DNA from: Candidatus Baltobacteraceae bacterium
GTDB lineage: Bacteria > Vulcanimicrobiota > Vulcanimicrobiia > Vulcanimicrobiales > Vulcanimicrobiaceae
Reading direction: 5' to 3'
NCBI GenBank assembly: GCA_035502855.1
Contig: DATJTX010000031.1
Location: 62,001-126,000 of the forward strand
Length of the DNA: 64,000 nucleotides
Positions 16,659 through 25,121 of the stretch are shown here, in pieces. Numbering within the stretch: position 1 is the stretch's first letter; each line of letters opens with the position of its first letter. The position numbers and the translations under genes are program-made. A model generated the notes under the pieces. That model ran no database searches, was not told the DNA's origin, and saw only the letters and a list, made by a program, of their open reading frames with translations.

Positions 16659-18155
16659 CTACCAGTCGAAGTTTGCGATCGCGTTCCATTGATACGGCTG
16701 CGTGCCGTCCCAGTCGAAGAAACATTCTCCGATCGCGCCGGCGGCTTTGCTTGCCTCCAGGCTCGCCGTGATCTCATCGGCCGGCGGATATCCGTTGCGG
16801 CCGACCGCGGTCGTCTGTCCGCCGATCGAAATCGGAATCGAGCGGCCCGCGTCGGCGAGCAGCGTGGTGTAATCGCGCTCCATCATCGTGCGGATCAGCG
16901 CAGGAGAGAAGTCGGCGTGCCGCGTCATCATGCGCCAATAGGCCATCGGCTGCAGGACGCTCGCGTAGCGCGCGATCTCGCGGAACGGATACATCGATTC
17001 GTCGAGATGTTCGAAGAACGGATCCTCGACGGTAGCGACGATGAGATAGCGCGGCCCGACCGCTTCGCGTAGATACTTTTCATACATCCAGAGCGCGTCC
17101 AATCCGTTGGGATCGCCGCCCATGAAATCATCGCCGCGTTCGAGGTCGAGCGCGATGCCGCGCAGCGGCGTTCCACTCGCGGTTCGATATTCGATACTTC
17201 GCATCGAGGCGGAGAGATCTTCGAAGGTCACCTCACGCGGGACGGCCCAGCCGATCGGAACGATGCCGTGTGCGGCCAGGCCGTCGATGATCGCGTCGAT
17301 CGTCGGCTTGGCGGCCGGCGGAATCAGCCACTGCGCGCCGTACGTGGTGCGCAATTCGACGTAATGCAAGCGCGCTTTGACCGCCTGGTCGACGATCGCG
17401 CTCGGATCGAGCTTGGCGTAATAGTTGTCGTCGAGCGGATTGACCGACCAATACAGCCACATTCCTTTGCCCGATGCAAACGCGTCGCCGGTCGGCACGA
17501 GCGGCGCGGGAACGGCGACCGCCGGGAGCTTGGAAACGTGCGCGCCTTGTGTCACCACGTAGCGATAGTGGCCGCCGGGGCGCACGGACGCATCGCGGAA
17601 GGTCGACGTGCCGGGCGGCAGCGTGGCCATCACGCGGCGCACGTCGCGCCCGTCGACGCGTACGATGCGCACGGCCTGCACCGCGCGCGGAAACCAGCCG
17701 ATTTGAACCATGTGCGGGCCGAGCGCCGCCGCGACGACGCGCGGCTGCGGCCAGGAGCGCGTGTCGGTGCGCACCGTCACCGTGCCGAGCGCGGGCTCAT
17801 TCGCGTGGATCCTCGCGACCACGGGACCCTCGGTGTCGACCAGTACGATCGCGGCCGGCGATCCGTAGCGCATGCGATTTTGCCATTGCACCCTACCGCG
17901 GTTCGCGCTCCAATCGAAATCGCTGTTCGCCAGGATCGTCGTCGGTTGACTCATCGCGTCGAAGAAGCGAGCAATCAGCAACAACCGTGCGTTACCGTCG
18001 GGATCGAAACCCTCGATCCGCGATTCGACGGTGAAGCGCGCCGCCGGGTTTCCGACGTAGACCGGCGTATCCGGCGTGATCGAGGGCGAGGGAGCAGGCT
18101 GGGCGGTCGTCTGTGCAACGAGTACGGCGAGCGCCGCAAAAAGCGAGCGAATCAT
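16659..18155 (-). CDS. secreted protein, probable TIM-barrel hydrolase-like
   Basis: A 498-residue exported protein with a signal peptide at residues 1-19. The first half is beta-sandwich-like, with fibronectin-like strands and V-R-I-V-R-V-D-G. The second half reads as a (beta/alpha)8 barrel: L-H-Y-V-E-L-R-T-T-Y, I-V-P-I-G-W-A-V-P, G-I-A-L-D-L-E-R-G-D-D, Y-L-I-V-A-T-V-E-D and V-L-Q-P-M-A-Y-W. The D-x-E-x-G-D at a strand end would suit acid/base residues of a glycoside hydrolase-like barrel, but I cannot name the family. ATG 18155 overlaps the stop of the APH-like gene by 4 bases. An upstream extension would be Arg-rich and unrelated. Confidence 0.6.
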   Translation of the reverse strand: MIRSLFAALAVLVAQTTAQPAPSPSITPDTPVYVGNPAARFTVESRIEGFDPDGNARLLLIARFFDAMSQPTTILANSDFDWSANRGRVQWQNRMRYGSPAAIVLVDTEGPVVARIHANEPALGTVTVRTDTRSWPQPRVVAAALGPHMVQIGWFPRAVQAVRIVRVDGRDVRRVMATLPPGTSTFRDASVRPGGHYRYVVTQGAHVSKLPAVAVPAPLVPTGDAFASGKGMWLYWSVNPLDDNYYAKLDPSAIVDQAVKARLHYVELRTTYGAQWLIPPAAKPTIDAIIDGLAAHGIVPIGWAVPREVTFEDLSASMRSIEYRTASGTPLRGIALDLERGDDFMGGDPNGLDALWMYEKYLREAVGPRYLIVATVEDPFFEHLDESMYPFREIARYASVLQPMAYWRMMTRHADFSPALIRTMMERDYTTLLADAGRSIPISIGGQTTAVGRNGYPPADEITASLEASKAAGAIGECFFDWDGTQPYQWNAIANFDW

Positions 18156-18976
18156 GCCGTCGTATACTCCCGCGCCAGCTCGCAGGCTTGCTGCAAACGC
18201 GCGTCCCCGCGTGCGAGCGCGTACTCCAGTGCGAACCCGGCGTGATGCCGGGCGCGGTAGCGTGCGAACCGCCATGCGCGCTCGTCGACCTCGCCGTAGA
18301 CCGCGAGGAAGTCGTCGTGGAAGCGCGCGGGAACCATCATGTGCACGGCTGCGAGGTCGACCGCGGGCAAACCCTCGTGCACGTCGCTCCAATCGATCAC
18401 CGCGCACAGCCGGTGATGGTGGTCGAGCAGCAGATGCCGCGCATAGAGATCGCCGTGCACGACGCACGGCTTGCCGTCGAGGGGCGGTTCATCCACCTGC
18501 AGACGCGCCGGGTCCAGCCTTCCGATGTCATCACCGGCCAGCCCCAGATCGCGCAGCGGTCCCGGGTCGACGTCGTGGAGCCGGCGTAGAAACACGCCGA
18601 GGTCGTGGGCCAGGTGACGGCGGTCATCGTCGGAGAGGTCGCGCGAACACGCACTGGCGCCGAGCAGCAATTCGTATCCCCCGAACTGCCAGGGATACTC
18701 ATCGCTCGGTGTGCCGGCGTAAACCGGCCGCGGAATCGGGGGCGCGACCTTCGGCGCAAGCACCGGCAAGATCGCCAACTCCTTGGTCATCAGCGGCGCC
18801 GCGATCGTGCGCCGCGGAAAACGAAAGACGAGATGCTCTTCGACCAAATACGCGGCATTGTCCCAACCCGAGCCGATGCGACGCATCGAGGCGCGCGCGA
18901 GTTGTGGAAACTGCGCGCCGATCAGACGCCGGGCGAGAACTTCGTCGACGTCGATCTCGGCTTCCCAGGGCTTCAT
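18152..18976 (-). CDS. APH-like small-molecule phosphotransferase
   Basis: The 274-residue protein has the aminoglycoside/macrolide phosphotransferase fold: an N-lobe with G-S-G-W-D-N-A-A-Y and F-R-F-P-R-R, the catalytic loop V-V-H-G-D-L-Y-A-R-H-L, and the metal site V-I-D-W-S-D-V. The usual Asn of H-G-D-x4-N is His here, a variant I recall in related proteins. The substrate is unknown: antibiotic, homoserine and choline kinases share this fold. It lies between a PLP enzyme of Cys/Met metabolism (6-base gap) and a secreted protein (4-base overlap), so a metabolic role is at least as likely as resistance. Confidence 0.8.
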   Translation of the reverse strand: MKPWEAEIDVDEVLARRLIGAQFPQLARASMRRIGSGWDNAAYLVEEHLVFRFPRRTIAAPLMTKELAILPVLAPKVAPPIPRPVYAGTPSDEYPWQFGGYELLLGASACSRDLSDDDRRHLAHDLGVFLRRLHDVDPGPLRDLGLAGDDIGRLDPARLQVDEPPLDGKPCVVHGDLYARHLLLDHHHRLCAVIDWSDVHEGLPAVDLAAVHMMVPARFHDDFLAVYGEVDERAWRFARYRARHHAGFALEYALARGDARLQQACELAREYTTA

Positions 18977-18982
18977 CTTTTT

Positions 18983-20161
18983 TTATGCGCCCTCGAGCGC
19001 GTGCTGCAGGTCGGCGATGAGATCCTGCGGACGCTCGACGCCGATCGAGAGGCGCAGGAGCGAGGGAATGATGCCCATTTCGCGCGCATTCTCGGCGTTG
19101 CTCGAGCCGGGCCACATTGCCGCCGGCTGCGCGACCAGCGACTCGACTCCGCCCAAGCTCGCCGCCGAGTTGAAGAGCTGCAAGCGGTCGATCACACGTC
19201 GTGCGTCGTCGAAGGAACCGTCGATCTCGATGCTGACCAACCCGCCGAAGCCGCGCATCTGCCGTGCGGCGATCGCGTGTCCGGGATGCGACTCCAATCC
19301 CGGATAATAGACGCGCACGACGCGCGGATGGGATTCCATCGCGCGCGCGACGGCGAGCGCATTGGCGTTGTGCCGTTCGACACGCATCTCGAGCGTGCGC
19401 AGGCCGCGCAGGAGCAGCCATGCCTCGAAAGGGCCGAGCGAAGCTCCCAAGATATGATGCACGTCCCAGATGCGCGCGATCAGCTCGCGCGAAGAGATGA
19501 CGGCGCCCGCGATCAGGTCGGAGTGACCGCCGAGATATTTCGTCGCACTGTGCAAGACGATGTCGGCGCCGAAGTCGAGCGGCCGAGTGTTGACCGGCGT
19601 CGCGATCGTGCTGTCGATGCTCACCAATGCGCCGCCTTCGTGCGCAATGCCGGCGACCGCTGCGACGTCGGTGACGCCGAGGAGGGGATTGCTCGGCGAT
19701 TCCAGCATGATCAGCCGCGTGTTGGGGCGCATCGCTGCAGCGAACGCCGTCACGTCGTCCTGCGGCACGAACGTCACCGCGACGCCGTAGCGCCCGAGGA
19801 TATCGCTCAGCAGCGCCCGCGTGCCGTCGTAGATCACGCGCTGGGCGATTACGTGATCGCCGGCGCTGGTCAGAGCAATCGCCGTCGAGGCGATCGCGCC
19901 CATACCCGACGCGCTGACCATGGCCGCCTCGCCGCCTTCGATCGAGGCCAGGATGCGTTCGACCGCGCCGTGGTTGGGATTCCCGTACCGCGTATAGAAC
20001 CGTTCGAACGTCGGCGTGCGAGCTGCCTGCGCCATCGATTCGGCGTCGCCGAACGCGAAGCTCGAGGTTTGGTAGATGGGCGGCGTTACACCCGCGCCGG
20101 CAGCCGCGCTGCGGTCGCCGTGGACGAGTTGCGTTTCGATGCCGAGCTCCGGGCGGTCCAT
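18983..20161 (-). CDS. PLP-dependent trans-sulfuration enzyme (cystathionine gamma-synthase/lyase or methionine gamma-lyase type)
   Basis: A 392-residue fold-type I PLP enzyme of the Cys/Met metabolism family. Visible marks are Y-T-R-Y-G-N-P (tetramer-site Tyr), S-G-M-G-A-I (phosphate loop), S-P-S-N-P, D-S-T (cofactor Asp) and the Schiff-base Lys in S-A-T-K-Y-L-G-G-H. The C-terminal G-V-E-S-L-V and S-x-G-V-E are also typical. Which reaction it catalyses cannot be told from sequence. ATG 20161 is preferred over 20203 because the upstream part is not family-like and overlaps the previous gene. Gaps of 7 and 6 bases place it in a minus-strand operon. Confidence 0.88.
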   Translation of the reverse strand: MDRPELGIETQLVHGDRSAAAGAGVTPPIYQTSSFAFGDAESMAQAARTPTFERFYTRYGNPNHGAVERILASIEGGEAAMVSASGMGAIASTAIALTSAGDHVIAQRVIYDGTRALLSDILGRYGVAVTFVPQDDVTAFAAAMRPNTRLIMLESPSNPLLGVTDVAAVAGIAHEGGALVSIDSTIATPVNTRPLDFGADIVLHSATKYLGGHSDLIAGAVISSRELIARIWDVHHILGASLGPFEAWLLLRGLRTLEMRVERHNANALAVARAMESHPRVVRVYYPGLESHPGHAIAARQMRGFGGLVSIEIDGSFDDARRVIDRLQLFNSAASLGGVESLVAQPAAMWPGSSNAENAREMGIIPSLLRLSIGVERPQDLIADLQHALEGA

Positions 20162-20168
20162 GCTCGCG

Positions 20169-20876
20169 CTATTCGCGGTCGATCGCGATAGCGCCCGTTG
20201 CAATCGTGAGGTCGATTGACGCCGTTCCCTTGCCGATCGTTCCCTGCGCGTTCGAACCGACCGTGCTGCGGGTGATCGAAAGCGGAAAATCGGATTTGAT
20301 CGCGCCGACCGACGTCGAGGCCGTAACGGCGGCGTCAGTGTTACGCGGTAGGTTCAGACGGATCGCGCCGACGCTGACGTCGAGCTTGATGTGCTGTGAG
20401 GATCCGGCAGAGGCCATCGAGACTTCCATCGCGCCCGTGCTGGTCGACGCGTCGAGGTTTGCGGCGAAGCCGGAGGATTTGATCGCACCAACGCTTTCGT
20501 CGAGATTCAGGTTGGTGTCGGCAGGGGCATGAATCGTGTAGTCGACCTTGCGGCCTCCCGCGTTGCTGCCGAGGTCGGAGGCGATCACCAGCGTCGATCC
20601 GCTGTGCGTCACGGTGATGGTAATGGCGTGGACGTCGTCGAGGGTGTTCCCGCGTTTGCTCGCATCGATCTGCACGCCGGGCTTATTCCAAGCGTCGATC
20701 GTGATTTGTCCGACCGGATTGTGCACCTCGATCGTAGCCGGAGCCCGGTTAAACGAGGTGTGATAATCCGCGCTCACCTCGTCGCCGAAAACCGCGCCGA
20801 TGCAGCCGCCGAGCGGCAAGAGGGCAAAGGCCGTCAATGCCGCGTAGATCGTCAAAAACCGTCTTGGCTTCTTCAT
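20169..20876 (-). CDS. DUF4097-like beta-helix lipoprotein
   Basis: A 235-residue lipoprotein with lipobox L-G-G-C (Cys25). The mature part repeats short strands with the pattern S-V-G-A-I-K-S / T-G-A-M-E-V / S-V-G-A-I-R-L / S-V-G-A-I-K-S / T-G-A-I-A-I, spaced about 18-25 residues. This is how DUF4097 (putative auto-transporter adhesin head, beta-helix) proteins look. An N-terminal strand set (V-H-N-P-V-G-Q-I-T-I-D) fits the same family. The function is unknown; such proteins are often found with ECF or PadR regulators. It is 40 bases downstream of the propeller gene and 7 bases upstream of the PLP enzyme gene. Confidence 0.75.
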   Translation of the reverse strand: MKKPRRFLTIYAALTAFALLPLGGCIGAVFGDEVSADYHTSFNRAPATIEVHNPVGQITIDAWNKPGVQIDASKRGNTLDDVHAITITVTHSGSTLVIASDLGSNAGGRKVDYTIHAPADTNLNLDESVGAIKSSGFAANLDASTSTGAMEVSMASAGSSQHIKLDVSVGAIRLNLPRNTDAAVTASTSVGAIKSDFPLSITRSTVGSNAQGTIGKGTASIDLTIATGAIAIDRE

Positions 20877-20916
20877 ATCGGAGAATACGTTTGACGGCCC
20901 CGGCCTGTTTCATCGT

Positions 20917-21582
20917 TTAGGGTTGCGCGAAGGCGACGATCTGGTGATTGTCGCGGTGGCTGGTCCAGAAGCGGGTTCCGTCGTAGGTGAGCCCGCGGGC
21001 ATCGAACGGAATCGACGCGATGACGCTCACGTGCTCTTTTTCGCTGCGGGCGTCGAGCTTCCAAAATTCGAGATCCTCGAACTCTTCATCGCCGGTAATC
21101 AGGTAGAAGCAGCCGTCGACGATCGTCATGCCGATCGGCGTGCGCGCGAGTGAAATCTCGCGTAGGATGTTGCCCTGGCCGTCGAGGGCGAGGATCTTGC
21201 GATAGTGCGCTTGCGAGAGGAAGAGGGTATCGCCGTCGAAGGCGACGTGCGAGCCGGTGAGATCCGGGCAAGCGATGCGATCGTTCTTGAATCCGTGGCC
21301 GGGAACGAAGCGATAGATGTAGCGATCCTGGTCCTTCTTTCCGTCCCGCTCGTTCTGACCGATTACGACCCGCAGCTCGTCGCCGAGCATCGTCATGCCG
21401 AACGGTCCGCCCGGCGCGGGCGATTCCTCGAAGACGGTCCACTTCTTCATATCGATTCCGTAGATGCGATGCGTCTCGCGACTTCCCATCCACAGCGTAT
21501 TGCCGTCGACGGCAAGGCCAAGCGGTAAGGGCGCGGGCGAAGGCAGGCGCAAGAGTTCTTCGATAACGTGGGTCGTTTCCAT
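20917..21582 (-). CDS. beta-propeller protein (NHL/SMP-30-like)
   Basis: The start codon overlaps the E2 stop (TAATG), which fixes it at 21582 even though a longer frame exists upstream inside E2. The 221 residues contain repeated blade-like units: L-P-L-G-L-A-V-D-G-N-T-L-W, P-F-G-M-T-M-L-G-D-E-L, T-P-I-G-M-T-I-V-D-G-C-F and A-R-G-L-T-Y-D-G-T-R-F. That is about five blades of a cytosolic propeller with no signal peptide. No catalytic residues are assigned. Its position at the end of the 2-oxoacid dehydrogenase operon suggests co-expression, but I know of no established partner role. Confidence 0.7.
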   Translation of the reverse strand: METTHVIEELLRLPSPAPLPLGLAVDGNTLWMGSRETHRIYGIDMKKWTVFEESPAPGGPFGMTMLGDELRVVIGQNERDGKKDQDRYIYRFVPGHGFKNDRIACPDLTGSHVAFDGDTLFLSQAHYRKILALDGQGNILREISLARTPIGMTIVDGCFYLITGDEEFEDLEFWKLDARSEKEHVSVIASIPFDARGLTYDGTRFWTSHRDNHQIVAFAQP

Positions 21583-22994
21583 TATAGTGTTGCTCCCTCG
21601 GCGGTCATGCGTTCGAGACGTTTTTTCAAGTCGGCCAGAAAGCCGCTCGCGACGTACCCGTCGACCACGCGGTGGTCGAGCGAAAGACACGAATTCATCA
21701 CGTATCGCGGCGCGAACGAATCGTCGTCGCGCACGAGCAGGCGCTTTTCGACCGTCTCCATCGTGATGATACCGGCTTGACCTGCGTTTATGATGGGAGC
21801 CGACGCCCAAGATCCGTTCGTGCCGTTGTTGTTGACGGTAAAGGTTCCGCCGGCCAAATCGTCCGCGCTCAATTTCCCGCGGCGAGCTTTATCGATCATC
21901 GTGCCGGCGGCAAGTGCCAGACCCTTGATCGAAAGCTTGTCGGCGTTCTTGATGACCGGCACCACCAGCGTCGCCGGCAGTCCGATCGCGATCCCGATGT
22001 TCACGTCCTTGTTGACGTAGATTCCAGCTTGCCCTGAGCTTGTCGAAGGGGTAAACTTTGCGTTCATCAGCGGGTATGCCGCCAGCGATTCAACGACCGC
22101 ACGGATGAAGAAGGGCAGTAACGTGAGTTTGTAGCCCGTCTCGCGCTCGAAGCGGTCCTTTTCGCGCGCGCGCCATTTCCACACTCCGGTAACGTCGATC
22201 GACGCCATCGTCCATGCGTGGGGCGCCGTTTGAACCGACTCGACCATGCGTTCGGCGATGATGCGACGTGCTTGAGTCAGTGGAACGAGCGTGCCTGGAA
22301 TCGGTTCGGCATAGGTTGACGTACCGGACGCCGGCGCCGGAACGGTTGCGATCGCGTGACCGACGGCTGCGGAGGGCCCCATCCGCGCCGCGCTGAGCAC
22401 GTCGTCGGCGGTGACGCGCCCGTTCGCGCCGCTTCCGCGCAACGTGCGAATGTCGATATGATGCTCGCGCGCGAGCTTGCGTACGGCGGGTGAGGCTTTA
22501 CGCAGCGCGTCCTCTCCGGCCGCGTCGGGCTCGAGTCCGCCGGGCGCTCCGTACGAGCTCGGGATCACGCCTTCGCTGCCGCCGCGCGCCGAACGCCCGT
22601 TGGTCTGTGGCGGCGCGCTCGCGGGCTTGGCCGCCGCGGTTTCGAGCTGCGGAATGTTGAAGCCGGGAATCGGATCCTCTTGCACGCTGTTGGCCATCGC
22701 GGCGTGGGTCGCGGGAGGAGCGGACGCGGACTCGGGCGCGCGGGCGGCCGCCGCGCCGGCTTCCTCGATCACCGCGATCGCGGTGCCGATCGGCACGGTG
22801 TCGCCCTCTTTGACCAAGACTTCCTTGATGACACCGGTAACCGGCGAAGGAACTTCGGCGTTGACTTTATCGGTCGAAACTTCGAGAAAGGCTTCGTATT
22901 TCTCGACGGAGTCGCCGACTTTCTTCAGCCACTGCGCGACCGTGCCCTCGGTGACGGTCTCGCCGAGCTGCGGCATCGTAATTGTGGTTGCCAT
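21582..22994 (-). CDS. dihydrolipoamide acyltransferase (E2) of a 2-oxoacid dehydrogenase complex
   Basis: The E2 core transfers acyl groups from lipoate to CoA. The 470-residue protein has one lipoyl domain (Lys43 in S-T-D-K-V), an Ala/Pro linker, the E3-binding domain (S-P-A-V-R-K-L-A, then G-x-x-G-R-V-T-x-x-D-V) and the catalytic domain with D-H-R-V-V-D-G. After P-L-M-N-A-K-F-T the sequence P-S-T-S-S-G-Q-A is inserted before G-I-Y-V-N-K-D; homologues run through without it. The insert is the translation of a 24-bp repeat at 22026-22049 and keeps the frame. Acyl specificity (pyruvate or branched-chain) is open; the E1 alpha/beta type favours branched-chain or acetoin/pyruvate complexes. E3 is not nearby. 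Confidence 0.92.
   Translation of the reverse strand: MATTITMPQLGETVTEGTVAQWLKKVGDSVEKYEAFLEVSTDKVNAEVPSPVTGVIKEVLVKEGDTVPIGTAIAVIEEAGAAAARAPESASAPPATHAAMANSVQEDPIPGFNIPQLETAAAKPASAPPQTNGRSARGGSEGVIPSSYGAPGGLEPDAAGEDALRKASPAVRKLAREHHIDIRTLRGSGANGRVTADDVLSAARMGPSAAVGHAIATVPAPASGTSTYAEPIPGTLVPLTQARRIIAERMVESVQTAPHAWTMASIDVTGVWKWRAREKDRFERETGYKLTLLPFFIRAVVESLAAYPLMNAKFTPSTSSGQAGIYVNKDVNIGIAIGLPATLVVPVIKNADKLSIKGLALAAGTMIDKARRGKLSADDLAGGTFTVNNNGTNGSWASAPIINAGQAGIITMETVEKRLLVRDDDSFAPRYVMNSCLSLDHRVVDGYVASGFLADLKKRLERMTAEGATL
22026..22049 (-). repeat. 24-bp repeat unit inserted in frame in the E2 gene
   Basis: On the minus strand it opens CCTTCGACAAGCTCAGGGC and is 24 bases long, so it adds eight codons (P-S-T-S-S-G-Q-A). 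A variant of the same unit (CTTCGACTCGC...GCTCAGG) is part of the longer intergenic repeat at 29865-29936. The dispersal of this unit is seen directly only within this window. Confidence 0.7.
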
Positions 22995-23996
22995 CTAAAA
23001 CCTTACCATCTCTCGCATCGCGTCGGCCATCTTGGCGGGCGACGACATGAACTCGTGCTCGAGCGGCTCCGCATATCCCATCGCCGGAACGTCGGGCCCA
23101 CACAGGCGCCGGATGGGAGCATCGAGCGCGAAGAGTGCTTCCTCGGCGACCATCGCCGAAATCTCGGCGCCGATACCGCCGAACTTATTGTCTTCGTGGA
23201 TGATCAACAACTTGCGCGTCTTCTCCACGCTGTTCAGAATCGTCGCCCTGTCCATTGGCCGAATCGAGCGCAGATCGATCACTTCGACCGATATCCCTTC
23301 ACTTTCGAGCGCGCTTGCCGCATCGAGTGCCCAGTGCACGTAGAGACCGTACGAGACGACGGTGAGTTGCGCGCCTTCTTTGACGACGTTGGCTTTGCCG
23401 ATCGGAATGGTGTAATGACCGTCGGGGACCTCGCCCTTGACCAGACGGTAGGTTTTTTTGTGCTCGAGAAAGAGGACGGGATCGGGATCGTCGATGGCTG
23501 CGTTGAGCAGACCTTTGATATCGGCGGGGAACGCCGGCGCAACGATCTTCAATCCGGGCACGTGGTAGAAGAGGGCTTCGATCGAAACCGAGTGCGAGAG
23601 CGCCCCGCGCACGCCGCCGCCGTACGGCGTGCGGATCACCAGCGGACAGGTATATTCGCCGTTGCTGCGATAGCGCGTCTTGGCCGCCTCGCCCACGATC
23701 TGATTGAACGCCGGATAGATGAAGTCGGCGAACTGGATCTCGGCGATCGGGCGCAGGCCCTCCATCGCCATGCCAATTGCGATGCCGACGATCGAGGCTT
23801 CGGCGATCGGCGTATCGATCACGCGCTGCGGACCGAACTCGTTGACGAAGTCCTTGGTGATGAGGAACACGTTTCCGCGCGCGCCGACGTCTTCGCCCAG
23901 GATGATCGTGCGCTCGTCGTTCTTCATTGCTTCGTACAACGTTTCGCGTACGGCTTCGACGTTGCTCAGGACTTTCGATCCGGCGGTTACTGCCAC
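22995..23996 (-). CDS. 2-oxoacid dehydrogenase E1 component, beta subunit
   Basis: The beta subunit forms the E1 heterotetramer that decarboxylates the 2-oxoacid with ThDP. The 333-residue protein has I-L-G-E-D-V-G near the N-terminus, I-A-E-A-S-I-V-G-I-A-I-G-M-A, P-Y-G-G-G-V-R-G-A-L-S-H-S and D-L-R-S-I-R-P-M-D. The start is GTG 23996: AAGGAG lies 10 bases upstream, and no ATG is possible before the conserved region. It overlaps the E1-alpha stop by 10 bases and runs to within one base of the E2 gene, so the three subunits are translationally coupled. Confidence 0.92.
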   Translation of the reverse strand: MAVTAGSKVLSNVEAVRETLYEAMKNDERTIILGEDVGARGNVFLITKDFVNEFGPQRVIDTPIAEASIVGIAIGMAMEGLRPIAEIQFADFIYPAFNQIVGEAAKTRYRSNGEYTCPLVIRTPYGGGVRGALSHSVSIEALFYHVPGLKIVAPAFPADIKGLLNAAIDDPDPVLFLEHKKTYRLVKGEVPDGHYTIPIGKANVVKEGAQLTVVSYGLYVHWALDAASALESEGISVEVIDLRSIRPMDRATILNSVEKTRKLLIIHEDNKFGGIGAEISAMVAEEALFALDAPIRRLCGPDVPAMGYAEPLEHEFMSSPAKMADAMREMVRF

Positions 23997-25012
23997 GGTT
24001 GCCACGCTCCTTCGTACACGTTTGTATACAGATCCGAAGGCTCCGGGAACGGCATCGCCTCGGCCTTGTCGGTCGCCTCGTTCGTTTCGCGCAAGACCTC
24101 TTTCTTCAGCGTCGCGACGTCGGCTTCGGTTACGACGCCGGCGTCGACTAGCAACGCTTCGAAGCGCGGCACCGGATCGTCCTTTCGGTGCTCGGTGACC
24201 TCTTCGCGCGTGCGATACGTCATGTCGTTGTCGTCGGTCGAGTGCGCGAGGAAGCGGTAGCAGGTGCCTTCGAGCAGCGTCGGTCCGCCGCCCGAGCGTG
24301 CGCGCTCCATCGCTTCGTGAACGGCGGCGTAGCTCTCGATCGGATCGAAACCGTTGAAGCGCTTGCCCGGCATGCCGTAGCCGGCCGCGCGTTTCCAAAT
24401 TTCGGGCTGAGCCATCTGCCGGTCCAGTGGCGTCGAGATTGCCCAAAAGTTGTTCTCGACCAGCATCACCAGCGGCAGTTTGTGGACGGCGGAGAAATTC
24501 ATCGACTCGTGCCACTCGCCTTCGCTCGTCGTGCCGTCACCGCAGGTGACCAGCACGGCGCGTCCGCCCTGGCCGCGATACTGCAGCGCGTAAGCGGCGC
24601 CGACCGCGTGCGGGATGTGCGCCGCCAAAATCGACGAGAACGACAACAGGCCGGCGCGTTTGGATGAATAGTGGTTGGGAAATTGACGGCCGCCGTTGTG
24701 ATCGGCGGCCCTTGCGAAGATCGAGAGCATGATTTCATACGGGCTGAGCCCGATACCGAGCGCCAGGCCGAGATCGCGGTAATAGGGTGCGAGAATGTCT
24801 TTGCCGCGCGCGAAGGCCATGGCAGCACCGGCTTGTAACGCTTCATGTCCCTCGCTGCCGAGTGCGAAGGGGACTTTCCCTTGCCGGTTGAGCTGGAAGC
24901 CGCGGTTATCGAGTTGCCGCTGCAGGAACATGTTGCGAAGCAGCTGCCGAAGCTGGTCGTCGCTAAGTCCACGACGATCCAGCCCCTTGGCCTTCGTGTC
25001 GGTTTTTGCCAT
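23987..25012 (-). CDS. 2-oxoacid dehydrogenase E1 component, alpha subunit
   Basis: A 341-residue alpha subunit of the ThDP enzyme. The ThDP/Mg motif G-D-G-T-T-S-E-G ends with E-N-N. Also present are L-G-S-E-G-H-E-A-L, Y-Y-R-D-L-G-L, and the phosphorylation-loop region Y-R-F-L-A-H-S-T-D-D-N. The H-S-x-D-D form and the Y-R-x-x-x-H loop are usual for branched-chain/acetoin-type E1 rather than for E. coli-type AceE. ATG 25012 is preferred because the preceding 13 residues of a longer frame are unlike the family. It is the first gene of the operon E1-alpha, E1-beta, E2, propeller; its promoter must lie in the 109 bases shared with the divergent gene at 25122. Confidence 0.92.
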   Translation of the reverse strand: MAKTDTKAKGLDRRGLSDDQLRQLLRNMFLQRQLDNRGFQLNRQGKVPFALGSEGHEALQAGAAMAFARGKDILAPYYRDLGLALGIGLSPYEIMLSIFARAADHNGGRQFPNHYSSKRAGLLSFSSILAAHIPHAVGAAYALQYRGQGGRAVLVTCGDGTTSEGEWHESMNFSAVHKLPLVMLVENNFWAISTPLDRQMAQPEIWKRAAGYGMPGKRFNGFDPIESYAAVHEAMERARSGGGPTLLEGTCYRFLAHSTDDNDMTYRTREEVTEHRKDDPVPRFEALLVDAGVVTEADVATLKKEVLRETNEATDKAEAMPFPEPSDLYTNVYEGAWQPWQ

Positions 25013-25121
25013 GTCGGTGCCTTCGTTTGTCCGGGGAGCGCGCCCCTCCATAGTGCGAGTGGCTCAAGGGAAATCCTCTTGCGCAGGGCGCCCCGGGCGG
25101 AGCAGCGGAATCTGCGCCATC

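Noticed and set aside
18152-18976. Antibiotic-resistance kinase
   Set aside because: The APH fold is clear but the context is metabolic; resistance is not supported by the sequence.
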